64,000 bases of DNA from Stentor roeselii (lineage: Eukaryota > Ciliophora > Heterotrichea > Heterotrichida > Stentoridae): contig RSEH01000100.1 of assembly GCA_006503475.1 (NCBI GenBank), positions 62,001 to 126,000 on the forward strand, given 5' to 3'. Positions 30,781 to 40,356 of this stretch are shown in pieces. The notes under the pieces were generated by a model. It had not been told where the DNA came from, made no database searches, and saw only the letters and a program-made list of their open reading frames with translations. Each line of letters opens with the position of its first letter. Positions within the stretch are counted from its first letter, which is position 1. The translations under genes and the position numbers were made by a program.

Positions 30781-32376
30781 ATGGATCCGGTTGTTATTGA
30801 ATCTCTGTTAAAACAAGCTGAACCTTTTACTGTTACTCCTGGAATGAGGACTGATGTGCAGATATCACAGATACAGTCTTCTTTAACATCTTTCAAATTT
30901 TTCAAAAATCTAGAATCCCCAGATTTTTTGAAAGGCATCTGCCAGTTCCTAACCCTAGAAGTTTTCGAGCCTTTCGACAAAATCGCTAATTTCGGTGAAG
31001 TCCTCGACAGAAGTTTCTTCGTTCTCTACGGTTCATTAAGTATCCTAACTCCAGAGTTGAACTCTCCACTAAGCATATCCCAAAAAGAAGTAAAAGAAAC
31101 CTTGACAAAACAGACGACATATTTAAGGAAAAACACGATAATTTTAGGTAATTCAAAAGATTTAGTCAACAGACTAAAAAGCATGATAGTCCGAAATCCA
31201 GTCAGAAGAGCTTCAGTTAAAGTCGACACTGAATTCATTCGAAAATTAACAAAAATCAGCGATTTTAAAGCAGGAAAGCAAATAAACCCCAACGAATCCT
31301 TCGGCGAGTCCAGCCTTTTCGAGCGTGTTCCTTGTAACAGCTACATTGAAGCCAGAACCCTTTCAATCTGCGCAGTTCTCACACGAGAAGACTACCAAAA
31401 AGCCTTACAAGCCGAGGAAGATCGTCAAAACCTAGAAAAAAGTGACTTTTTACATGAAATTCCTATTTTTTACCAAGTTTCTAAAACTTCCTTAGTAAAA
31501 CTCGCAAGTTTCTTCACTGTTCAAAAGTTCAGCAAAGGTCAAATCGTGTACCGTGAAGACATGCCAGCAGACATGATTTATTTCATTAAAAGTGGTGATT
31601 TTCAAGTATCAAAATGTCAAGATTCAGTCACTAAGAAGATAATCGACGTTCCAAGAGGCTTTCTTTCAAGTCAAAAGTCTCTTCTCAAGGTAGACAATGC
31701 AAGAGATATAAGACTTTCACATGAAATCCAAGTAGCGATCAGAGGAAAATACGAGGTACTCGGTTACGACGAGTACTTCCACGGGCAGGTCCTTCGCAGT
31801 CACTCTTGCAAGTGCATCTCAGCAGTAGGAGTCCTTCTCGCCATAAAGACTTTCGTAAATTCCACTTAGGACTTCAAGGCTCGCGTAGTCGACCCTGAGG
31901 CTCTTCGATATCTTCAGACGCGAATAGACTGCAACTTGGAAAGAGAGAAATTTTTAGAAGGCGCTGGAAAGTTCATGTCAAGTATGAGTAAACTTGATTC
32001 AAAACCTGTCATTCCACAGTTAAACTCTTTAACTCGTGGAGATGAGTACTTGAAAAACCTCATCAGTTCCATGCATGAAAAGAAAATTGAGAAGAAAGGG
32101 TCGAGTCTTGCACCCAGCAGTCCTTGGAACTACCCAAGTGTTGATTACTCTTTTTTACAAAAACCTAGAAAAGCTTTTGATAAGTTTAAAGGAAGAAGTC
32201 TCAGTCCAAGGTCTTCTGATGTGCAGGTACAGGTTGTGAAGGTGAAGGAAAGGATTAAAAGAGTCCCTCCACCGAATTTTATGATTGGAATGAGGGACTT
32301 GCAAAGAGCTTATGACCAGGATATTCGAATTGAACAGACACCTGCCCGGTCTAGGAATTTGTCAAGTATTTATTAA
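30781..32376 (+). CDS. cyclic-nucleotide-binding-domain protein, one 15-nt intron
   Basis: Spliced from 30781-31854 and 31870-32376 into 526 residues, starting MDPVVIESLL. The frame also opens at a TTG at 30754, but that overlaps the neighbouring gene's start. A first CNB-like fold spans about 35-215: FVLYGSLSIL, a long charged insertion, then FGESSLFERVPCNSYIEA. A second spans about 220-330: FTVQKFSKGQIVYREDMPADMIYFIKSGDFQV. The phosphate-binding cassette in the first (FGE-LF--PC) is partly kept. The C-terminal 160 residues are basic with no domain seen. No kinase or channel follows, so it may be a regulatory or ciliary CNB protein. Without splicing it stops at TAG 31867. Confidence 0.83.
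31855..31869 (+). other. 15-nt intron
   Basis: GTAAATTCCACTTAG has A at position 10 and ends with the in-frame TAG. Removal is phase 0 and joins AIKTF to DFKARVVDPEAL. Confidence 0.88.
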
Positions 32377-32396
32377 TGTAAGAAGATTAGATTTTT

Positions 32397-32921
32397 ATGG
32401 AAATTGATAAAAAAATCTTGTTTGAATGCAGACTTTTAAAACAAGTGGGTTATAAAGTTAGGAATCAACTTGGAAGGTCTATTCAATATCGAAGGCTTCA
32501 AGAGGTTTATAAGAATTTGTTAAGGTTTGTTAAAGGATTACCAGTGCCTGAATTTTCAGAGGTTTTGGTTAAGGCAGGTCTTTCGGTACTTGATCCACTC
32601 GTTAATAAAATACTTGTACCTGTTTATTCTGTGCTTCTTGGAATATATGCTCGTGTTTTTAGTTCAGTTCAGTCATTTCGTACTTTGAGGACGAAAATTG
32701 TGTCTAGGAAATTGAAGAGGATTATATCGCTTCAGAAAAGTCTTATATTGAATAAAAAAAGGGATCTTGTGGCGGGAGTTAATAAGAAAATTACAGGGAT
32801 TCAAAAAACAGTCAGGTTTAAAACAAATAAAACAATTGAACCTTTCAACCCTTTGCCTGAAATTTCTGAGTTTTTAGAGTCAATCCGGAATTCAATAAAC
32901 AGAAATTCTAAATTTAGTTAA
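32397..32921 (+). CDS. small basic helical protein, unknown function
   Basis: 174 residues, strongly basic. The N-terminus (LLKQVGYKVRNQLGRSIQYRRLQEVYKNL) is faintly like the helical N-terminal region of nucleolar Nepro/Rmp64-type proteins, but the similarity is too weak to name it. A hydrophobic patch lies at about 55-90. The gene starts 20 bp after the previous gene's stop on the same strand. Confidence 0.6.
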   Translation: MEIDKKILFECRLLKQVGYKVRNQLGRSIQYRRLQEVYKNLLRFVKGLPVPEFSEVLVKAGLSVLDPLVNKILVPVYSVLLGIYARVFSSVQSFRTLRTKIVSRKLKRIISLQKSLILNKKRDLVAGVNKKITGIQKTVRFKTNKTIEPFNPLPEISEFLESIRNSINRNSKFS

Positions 32922-32942
32922 ACCTTAGAAATTTAATATTTT

Positions 32943-35009
32943 TTAACTACAAAGACATCCTTTCTCAACACACTTTTTATCAGACTTCACCTTAGTAAGC
33001 TGAACAAAAGCAGTATTTTTTCCCATTTTAAACTCTGTAGACGGCAAATTAACCTTGTTACTCTTAAGCAGTTTATAATCAATTGCATCCTTAAAGCAAA
33101 AGTAAAAACTCGCATTAAGCATAACCAAATCATTAACTTTCATTTCAAGTTCATAAAAAGTGACATTTCCTTTATTCAGCCCTTGAATATTAAACCACTG
33201 GCCACGTTCAACCTTAACATCATCAAAATTTTCACATTCTGAATCTCGTCCTTTATCATAAAAGAACATCTTAACAAGTCCTTTCAACTTATCAACAACC
33301 TTCATACGAACCTCATCATTAACATCAATATTTTCAAACCAACTGCAAATACATCGATTTTTATTAACTCCCAATTCACGACAACTTCGATCAAATTTAT
33401 TTTTTTCAGTCAACAAGTTAACAACATTAGAAATTTCGTAATTTTTTTTAAGTTTTTCTAATTCACTCTCAGAAAACTCATAAGGAGACAAGGCCAGAAC
33501 CTTCAACATTAAATTAACATCAAATCTTCCAGTCAACATCTCAGAATTATGAATCAAATTTTCCTTTGCATTGAGTTTTTCTTCGATTTCTTTACTTAAA
33601 AACAGAAAGGCGAAAGGAGAAACTCCTTCTGAAAACATTCGCACGTCGAAGAAAAGCTTTGGAAATTTAAACCCGTGATCTGAAATGAAAAAAATTGCGA
33701 AGTTTTCATCACGCTTTTGAAAAAGAGAGGTTAATGATGATAGAAAGTGTTTTGTGTCTTCATCTGCTGTTTGAATGTTTCCTGTGTTTTCGTGGGCAGC
33801 GTTTAAATGGATGTAAGAGAATTTGTTGGTGTTTTCGTATTTTTCGAAATAATCGAGGGTGTAACTGAAGGTCAGGTTGTGAGAGTTTTGGTTGCCGTAA
33901 CATCTTTGTCTGTTTGACACGTCGTGGAAACCGTAAACTGACCATGCTGCTCTCCAGTAGTTTTGGAAAATGTGGTCTGCTGAAAGTTTTCTGCCTAAAA
34001 AAGTACTCAAGTAGTCAAAAATTGATTCTATTTGAATCATGCTCACATATCCCAGATTCATGTAATAATCCCAAATCGATTTCTCTTTTTGAAATGAAAA
34101 GTATCTCTCTGGGTCTGTATGGAACTTCGGGTTGACAATGGGTATGGTTTTATTCATTTTTTCAACGGACTGTCCATAAAGAATCTGAACCATGTTAGGT
34201 AAAGTGTGTGTATCAGGAATACCAAATTTAGTGAATTCATAAACAGAGAAATAATCGTTTAGGTTGTTGTTTTTATTTAAATCTTTGAGATAGTTCGAAA
34301 GAGTAGGTAAATATTTATAGAGAGTGAACCTTGAAACAGAATCAATCACAAACAACAAAACATTCATAGGTTTTTTATCATGTTTTCTTGAATTTCTGAT
34401 ATTTTGAGCTCGATTTTGTGCAGTTTTGTTAAACTGAGCAAAAAAAAGTGAATACACACTCTTCCCACATTTAACAAAAGCATATTCTGACCTCTCTCCA
34501 ACAGTTGGATCACTTGTCCAAGAAACCTTATCCTTAGAAGCTCCACCAAGTCTCTGCGGTAGTCCAGGGTCAACTGAATATAAAGGCTCTTCTTCTTCAC
34601 AGCTTGCAAAGATTTTATTATTTTCAAAGTAAACCAAATCATTTGTTCTGGTATCACATTTTGAGTATTTCTTGAAATTGAAGATTTTTGTGTACTCTGA
34701 TTGAGAGTATGAAGGCGCATGCACTATGCAAGTGCTTATTTGATTATTTTCGCTTTCGTTGGTGAAAACTGGGGAATAAGTTAAATTTTGTGAGGATTCA
34801 TCGAATTTTGTATTGTTTTTGACGCTTTTAGATGAGTCTTCGCTGGAGTCTGATAGGTTAGAATGGAAAAAACTGCCTGATGAAATATCGAAATTTCGAG
34901 GTTTAGGAAGAAAAGTCAAGGAGATATCAGAGGAAAACACGAGGAAGAATAATATGAACAATGAGTAGACTGATATAATAAAAGCTAGGCATTTGTACTC
35001 ATTTTTCAT
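32943..35009 (-). CDS. DUF229-type sulfatase-fold type II membrane protein, copy 1
   Basis: 688 residues. A short cytoplasmic tail (MKNEYK) and one hydrophobic helix (about 8-28) suggest a type II membrane protein. A polar stalk rich in Ser and Asn with N-glycosylation sequons follows. The alkaline-phosphatase/sulfatase-like core has NVLLFVIDSVSRFT near residue 215 (DSxSR replaces the sulfatase nucleophile motif), LPNMVQILYG, CYGNQNSHNLTF, AAHENTGN and a metal-type DHG (ISDHGFKF). The C-terminus has several cysteines. DUF229 is found in animals and protists and its activity is not established. Three copies lie in a row here. Confidence 0.83.
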   Translation of the reverse strand: MKNEYKCLAFIISVYSLFILFFLVFSSDISLTFLPKPRNFDISSGSFFHSNLSDSSEDSSKSVKNNTKFDESSQNLTYSPVFTNESENNQISTCIVHAPSYSQSEYTKIFNFKKYSKCDTRTNDLVYFENNKIFASCEEEEPLYSVDPGLPQRLGGASKDKVSWTSDPTVGERSEYAFVKCGKSVYSLFFAQFNKTAQNRAQNIRNSRKHDKKPMNVLLFVIDSVSRFTLYKYLPTLSNYLKDLNKNNNLNDYFSVYEFTKFGIPDTHTLPNMVQILYGQSVEKMNKTIPIVNPKFHTDPERYFSFQKEKSIWDYYMNLGYVSMIQIESIFDYLSTFLGRKLSADHIFQNYWRAAWSVYGFHDVSNRQRCYGNQNSHNLTFSYTLDYFEKYENTNKFSYIHLNAAHENTGNIQTADEDTKHFLSSLTSLFQKRDENFAIFFISDHGFKFPKLFFDVRMFSEGVSPFAFLFLSKEIEEKLNAKENLIHNSEMLTGRFDVNLMLKVLALSPYEFSESELEKLKKNYEISNVVNLLTEKNKFDRSCRELGVNKNRCICSWFENIDVNDEVRMKVVDKLKGLVKMFFYDKGRDSECENFDDVKVERGQWFNIQGLNKGNVTFYELEMKVNDLVMLNASFYFCFKDAIDYKLLKSNKVNLPSTEFKMGKNTAFVQLTKVKSDKKCVEKGCLCS

Positions 35010-35320
35010 TTTATTATTAGAGTCTGATAATGAATTAGCATAGAAAATTTCAAAATATGTTGAGATTTAGATGATTTTAAAATTTATATATCGTAAATGT
35101 TTTATAATTTATTAAAAAGTAGATAAATCAACATGCAAATAATTCTAAGATATTAATAAGACATCTCTAAATTTCAATATTTGATTTATTGACCTTGTCT
35201 TGATATTTTTCTTTCCAATCATATCAGCAAGTCTAATTATTGGCTTCTGGAATGTGAATTATATAATTTATAAACAAGAAATAATATCCAATATGAGAAA
35301 TAAATCTATCCTTATTAATT
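35010..35320. other. intergenic spacer between DUF229 copies
   Basis: About 311 bp, A/T-rich. Nothing recognisable. Confidence 0.5.
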
Positions 35321-37456
35321 CTAGCAAATACAATCAAAATTAGGGCAAATTTTTTTGAGTTCAAGCTTCGTAAGTTGAATAAAAATCTTATCATCTCCGA
35401 TGCGAGTCTTCGAATAAGGATTTTCTCTTTTATCTAGTTTAACCATGCCTTGTTTTATTGTTTTTTCAATGCAAGAGCTAAACTTCACCTTGAGTTTCGC
35501 TCGATTGTTGAGAAGTAATTCAACATCATAAAATGTTATGTCTCCATTTTCTAAGTCACTTGCTTTTAGCATTTGTCCTTTGATAAATTCAATGCTGTGT
35601 AAAGACTTGCAAACTGACTTTCTAGAATTATTTTCAAAATACTCCATGACAAGAGGATAAAATTCTTTAATTTTTCTCATTTCTTCGTTTTTGCTGGTAT
35701 CGATCGGCTTGTACCAGTTGCAGATGCAAAAGACTTCAGGGACTTCGAGATCTTTACAGGTTCGATGTGAACTAACTCGTTCAGTGAGAAGATTAACAAC
35801 ATTAGAGATAGGATAGTCATGTTTTTCTTGAGTTATTTCAAATTCATCAGGAAGTTTATAAGGTGCATGGGCGAGATATTTCAACATTAAATTTGCATCA
35901 AGTCTTCCTGTGAGCATCTGGGAATTATGAATCAAATTTCCTCTGGCATTCATTTTCTCTTCAACATCTCTACTAATCATCAAATAAGCAAAAGGAGAAT
36001 TCCTTTCAATAAACCCTCTCTCATCAAAAGCGAGTTTTTCAAATTTATACCCATGATCACTCATGAAATAAACAGCAAAGCTTTCCTTTTTCCTATTAAA
36101 AAGTTTAGTTAGTCCTTCAAAAAACCGAGTAAGGTCTTCATCAACAGTTTGAATATTTCCAGTAGTTTCATGTCCCGCATCCAGATGAACATAAGCGAAC
36201 TTATTCGTATTCTGGTACTTTTCAAAGAACTCAAAAGCATACCCAAAAGTCAAGTTATGCGAATTTTGCCTTCCGTAACACCTTTGCCGATTAGAAAAGT
36301 CATTAAACCCATAAACATTCCAAGCAGCTCTCCAAAAATTCTCAAAAACATGATCAGCAGTGATTTCTCTTCCTAGAAACTTATTCAAATAATCATGAAC
36401 AGTGTCTTTTAAGAAAAGACTGACATATCCAAGGTTCATATAATAGTTCCAAAGTGATTTTTTCTTTTGATATTCAAGATGTTCAGGAGAATCAGCTAAA
36501 ATATCAGGTCTTTCAATTTTTATCGATTTTTTCGCAGTTTCAATGTTTTCTCCATAAAGAACTTGAATCATGTTGGGCAAGGTGAAGACTGCAGGGATGC
36601 CAAGTCTAAGAAATTCATAAACTGAGTAGTCTTCATATTTGTATTTTTTTCTATTTTGGAGAAATTCAGTCAATTTTGGAAGAAACTTGTAAGTCGTGAA
36701 CCTTGAAACTGAATCTAACACGAGGACTAGGACGTTCATCGGATTCGCATCTTTTGCTTTTAAGTCTTTTATCTTTTTTGCTCGATTTGCTGCTGTTTGG
36801 TTCATCCGAAGGAAGAAAATTGAATAAACAGTTTCCTTACATTTGATAAAAGCGTATTCTGACCTTGGACCGAGTTTCGCAGTAGTAGTCCATTCGACTT
36901 CTTCTTTAAATTTCCCTCCAAGTCTCTGCGGATTGCCAGGATCAACTGAAAATAAAGGATTTCCATTAAAACAACGAGCGATAATTGTATTATTTTCCAT
37001 TAAAATCTCATCATTTTCAGGTGTTTTGCAATTTGAGTACTCTTGGAAGTTGAAGATAAATTTATATTCACTTGAAGTCAGTGAAAAGTCTTGAATTTCA
37101 CATGAACTTTTTGGAATTCTTTTGTAAGGAACTTCTTCTCTTATTGGTAGGGACGTGGAAGAGATTGAGTCTTCAGAGGGATGTGATGCGGTCGATGTTG
37201 GAAGAGAAGGATTTTCGGAGGATGGTTGATTTGGAGATGGGAATGGTTCTGGAATAGGTGATGGCTCTGGAGGTGAAGCGATTGAAGGGCTTTGGGATGT
37301 GTTCATGGAGATTTGTTGTTGATCGAATGGAAGTGAAATGTTTTGGATCTTCGGATGGAGCGGCTTTGAAGAAGATGAGAGAAAAATCAGAGCTGATATC
37401 GTGATTACTGAGTAGATCACGACTATTATCATTAGTGTTAAAACTTCTTTTTTCAT
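35321..37456 (-). CDS. DUF229-type sulfatase-fold type II membrane protein, copy 2
   Basis: 711 residues from MKKEVLTLMII. The frame opens 35 codons earlier, but that start would add a second hydrophobic segment and does not align with the paralogues. One hydrophobic helix is followed by a Pro/Ser-rich stalk (PEPSPIPEPFPSPNQP) that is longer than in copy 1. Core motifs are NVLVLVLDSVSRFT, LPNMIQVLYG, CYGRQNSHNLTF, DAGHETTGN (where the others read DAAHENTGN or NAAHENTGN) and MSDHGYKF. It ends in CIC. Tandem, same strand as the other two. Confidence 0.82.
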   Translation of the reverse strand: MKKEVLTLMIIVVIYSVITISALIFLSSSSKPLHPKIQNISLPFDQQQISMNTSQSPSIASPPEPSPIPEPFPSPNQPSSENPSLPTSTASHPSEDSISSTSLPIREEVPYKRIPKSSCEIQDFSLTSSEYKFIFNFQEYSNCKTPENDEILMENNTIIARCFNGNPLFSVDPGNPQRLGGKFKEEVEWTTTAKLGPRSEYAFIKCKETVYSIFFLRMNQTAANRAKKIKDLKAKDANPMNVLVLVLDSVSRFTTYKFLPKLTEFLQNRKKYKYEDYSVYEFLRLGIPAVFTLPNMIQVLYGENIETAKKSIKIERPDILADSPEHLEYQKKKSLWNYYMNLGYVSLFLKDTVHDYLNKFLGREITADHVFENFWRAAWNVYGFNDFSNRQRCYGRQNSHNLTFGYAFEFFEKYQNTNKFAYVHLDAGHETTGNIQTVDEDLTRFFEGLTKLFNRKKESFAVYFMSDHGYKFEKLAFDERGFIERNSPFAYLMISRDVEEKMNARGNLIHNSQMLTGRLDANLMLKYLAHAPYKLPDEFEITQEKHDYPISNVVNLLTERVSSHRTCKDLEVPEVFCICNWYKPIDTSKNEEMRKIKEFYPLVMEYFENNSRKSVCKSLHSIEFIKGQMLKASDLENGDITFYDVELLLNNRAKLKVKFSSCIEKTIKQGMVKLDKRENPYSKTRIGDDKIFIQLTKLELKKICPNFDCIC

Positions 37457-37680
37457 TGATACGCTTTGTAAGTAATTCTTAGAGATAAATATGAATAGAA
37501 AGAAAGGTAAATAAAATAAGTTTATTGATTTTCTCATCAAATATAAGTTTTTGTAACTCATTACTGAAAATTAAGATATAGAACCTAAATCTTCACGACT
37601 TTCTTTATTTTCCACTTTTAACCACACATAATCCACTTTCAATAAAAAGTCTTTAATTCACTTACATTAACTAAACTCCT

Positions 37681-39771
37681 CTAACAAAGACATCCAGGAT
37701 CACATTTCTCGCTCGATATCAACTCAGTTAACTGAATAAAAGCCTTATCCTTTCCAACCGTATACTCCGTAGAAGGAAACAAGTCACCTTTCAACTTAAC
37801 CATTCCTCTTTTCACTCGATTTTCATAGCAAAAGTTAAATTTAACATCCACCAAAGTCGAGTTATTAATCAAAAACTTCATATCATAAAAGGTAATAAGC
37901 CCTTTAGTCATTCCATGAATGTTAAACTTCTGCCCCTTAACAATCCTTCCATTTCTGACCTGATCACATCCATTCTTCCCTGATTTTCCCTGAAAATACT
38001 GCTTAACAAGTGGAAAAAACCTTCTAACAACATCAATATCAGCCTTATCATTTCTTTTAATCGGTTCAAACCAGCTACAAATGCATCTATTTTTAGCGAC
38101 TCCAAATTCACTACACTGTCGATAAGCACTCGCTTTTTCAGTCAAAAGGTTAACAACACTGCTAACTCCATAAGAAGCACGAAGTTCTTCAAACTCCTTC
38201 TGAGGCGGAGTCCCATAAGGAAAATGCGCGAGGTACTTCAAAACCAAATTCAAGTCATATCTTCCAGTGAGCATCTTCGAGTTATGAATTAAATTTTCCC
38301 TTGCTTTTAGTTTCTGCTCAACATCACTGCTGATCAACATGTATGCTAAAGGAGAAGTGTTTTCAGTGAAACTTCTAACGTCGAACATGAGTTTATCGAA
38401 TTTGAAGCCATGGTCAGACATGACGTAAATCATGAAACTTTCATCACGTTTCTTGAAAAGGTTGGTTAATGCTTTTAAGTAGTCTCGAAGTTCCACGTCG
38501 ACAGTTTGGATGTTTCCAGTGTTTTCATGGGCAGCGTCGAGATGGACATAAGCGAATTTGTTGGTATTTCGGTATTTTTCAAAGAACTCGAAAGTGTAAC
38601 CGAATGTCAAGTTATGTGAGTTTTGACGACCGTAGCACCTTTGCCGGTTGGAAAAGTCGTCGAAGCCGTAAACAGACCATGCAGCGCGCCAGTAGTTTTG
38701 AAAGACGTGGTCAGCGGCGATTTCTCTGCCAGTGAATCGATTCAAGAAATCATGAACCGTGTCCTTCATGACAAGAGAAACATATCCAAGACTCATGTAA
38801 TAATTCCAAATTGACTTTTCTTTCTGATAAGCCAAATGTTCAGGCATTTCTTGATCTTTTTCAGGCTTCTTCACATCCAGCTTGGTCCTCATCACTTCAA
38901 AGTCCTCGCCATATAAAATCTGCGCCATATTGGGCAGGGTGTAGATCTCTGGAAGGCCGAATCTTGTAAACTCATAAACTGAGAAGTCGCTGTATTCTTC
39001 AGGGTTCGCTTTACGATCTGCTAAGAACTCAGTGAATTTTGGCATGAACTTATATGATGTGTATCTAGAAAGTGAATCAAATACAAGTAAAAACACGTTC
39101 ATTGGCTTTGCGTCAGGATTTTTTGAGTCCCGGATTTTTTTTGCACGAGTGAAGGCTGACTCGTTGAACTTCAGGAAAAATAAAGAGTAGTGAGTTTCTC
39201 CGCATTTTATAAAAGCGTACTCGGAACGTGGACCTACTGAAGAGTCTGACGTCCAAATCACGTCTTCTTTGTAACCACCGCCTAAAAGCTGGGGATGGCC
39301 TGGGTCTACTGAAAAAAGAGCCTCGCCTTCTTCGCATTCAGCGAAAATTGAATCTTCTTCATAGTAAATCACGTCGTTTTTTGGAGTCTTACATGATGAA
39401 TATCGCCTGAAGTTGAAAATTTTCTTGTATTCTTCTTCGGTAAAGTATAATTCGTGAATTTTGCAGGTACTTTCAGGAGGCTCGTATAGGATCTCGCTGT
39501 ATTCTTCTAGGAAATTACCTGACTTTGGGGAGTCTGGTGGAGGTGGAGGCGAAGGGGTTGGAGGCGTTAAAGGGATTATTGGAGATAGGTCGACTTTTGA
39601 AGGGTTTGGAGATGTTGAAGTCTCTGATTGCTTTCCTGAATCCTTTAGATGTTCTGGCGATGAAAGGGGACTTGAAAGAGCTCCTGAGTATTCTGAGTAG
39701 AATAACCAGGATAAAGTGAAAACTGAATAAACTCCTATTAGGACTATTAAGAACTTCATCCAGTTTCTCAT
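37681..39771 (-). CDS. DUF229-type sulfatase-fold type II membrane protein, copy 3
   Basis: 696 residues. N-terminal MRNWMKFLIVLIGVYS, a single membrane helix, then a proline-rich stalk with a run of PPTPSPPPPPDSP. Core motifs are NVFLLVFDSLSRYT, LPNMAQILYG, CYGRQNSHNLTF, DAAHENTGN, MSDHGFKF. It ends DPGCLC. Compared with copy 1 it is closer to copy 2 in the stalk but to copy 1 in the C-terminus. The three genes probably arose by tandem duplication and have had time to diverge. Confidence 0.83.
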   Translation of the reverse strand: MRNWMKFLIVLIGVYSVFTLSWLFYSEYSGALSSPLSSPEHLKDSGKQSETSTSPNPSKVDLSPIIPLTPPTPSPPPPPDSPKSGNFLEEYSEILYEPPESTCKIHELYFTEEEYKKIFNFRRYSSCKTPKNDVIYYEEDSIFAECEEGEALFSVDPGHPQLLGGGYKEDVIWTSDSSVGPRSEYAFIKCGETHYSLFFLKFNESAFTRAKKIRDSKNPDAKPMNVFLLVFDSLSRYTSYKFMPKFTEFLADRKANPEEYSDFSVYEFTRFGLPEIYTLPNMAQILYGEDFEVMRTKLDVKKPEKDQEMPEHLAYQKEKSIWNYYMSLGYVSLVMKDTVHDFLNRFTGREIAADHVFQNYWRAAWSVYGFDDFSNRQRCYGRQNSHNLTFGYTFEFFEKYRNTNKFAYVHLDAAHENTGNIQTVDVELRDYLKALTNLFKKRDESFMIYVMSDHGFKFDKLMFDVRSFTENTSPLAYMLISSDVEQKLKARENLIHNSKMLTGRYDLNLVLKYLAHFPYGTPPQKEFEELRASYGVSSVVNLLTEKASAYRQCSEFGVAKNRCICSWFEPIKRNDKADIDVVRRFFPLVKQYFQGKSGKNGCDQVRNGRIVKGQKFNIHGMTKGLITFYDMKFLINNSTLVDVKFNFCYENRVKRGMVKLKGDLFPSTEYTVGKDKAFIQLTELISSEKCDPGCLC

Positions 39772-39893
39772 TTTTATGATTTTTTGAATAGTATGTATTG
39801 ATGATTAGTTTAACTCTGATTTAGAGTAGAATGGTTTCATGAGATCATGATTGTTGTGTTTTTAAGTTGAGAGTTGAGTGATTTATTTATAAA

Positions 39894-40195
39894 ATGGATA
39901 TGAATAACTTTTATTATTTGCCAGGTGGAATTGGAATAGGATTTTCGTTTATCTCATTACTGATTTGCAGTATAAAACCGAGAATCAGATATGCTATGGG
40001 GATAGATTATTTCTTATTATTAACTGTAATGAACGTGATTACTGCTAGCTTCTTGATATTAATTCAGTTTTATATATCATATTGTTAAGCAACTTACTTT
40101 TGATGGGATTTTACAATTTCTTAGCACTATCCTTTACTGAGGAATTTCGGATAGCATTTAAAAGAAGAAGTGGAAATTTACAATTAATGATCTTT
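39894..40195 (+). pseudogene. truncated seven-helix-receptor-like remnant with a frame break
   Basis: Frame 1 (39894-40088) encodes two hydrophobic helices (LPGGIGIGFSFISLLI; YFLLLTVMNVITASFLILI) and ends in TAA. A second frame, open to 40195, encodes LLSNLLLMGFYNFLALSF, then TEEFRIAFKRRSGN, which looks like a last helix plus basic helix 8. The two frames differ by 2 mod 3, so a 15-nt intron cannot join them; GT...AG candidates of 14 or 23 nt exist but are not the local type. The middle helices are absent. It is most likely a receptor with an internal deletion. Confidence 0.45.
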
Positions 40196-40356
40196 AAATA
40201 AGAATAATTAAAAGCTAGGTGTAAGCGAATTAGGTTAAATCTCTAATAACCCAAAATTATGATAAAAGAGTATAATATTATAGTTTCCACAATAAACTCC
40301 AAAATGACCAAGCCTAAATAATACCCTCTAACCCAAAAAAATCAATAAAACTATCC

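Noticed and set aside
39998-40092. A 14- or 23-nt GT...AG intron joining the two frames of the receptor remnant
   Set aside because: Either would fix the frame, but all eight supported introns here are 15 nt, and the joined product would still lack the central helices.
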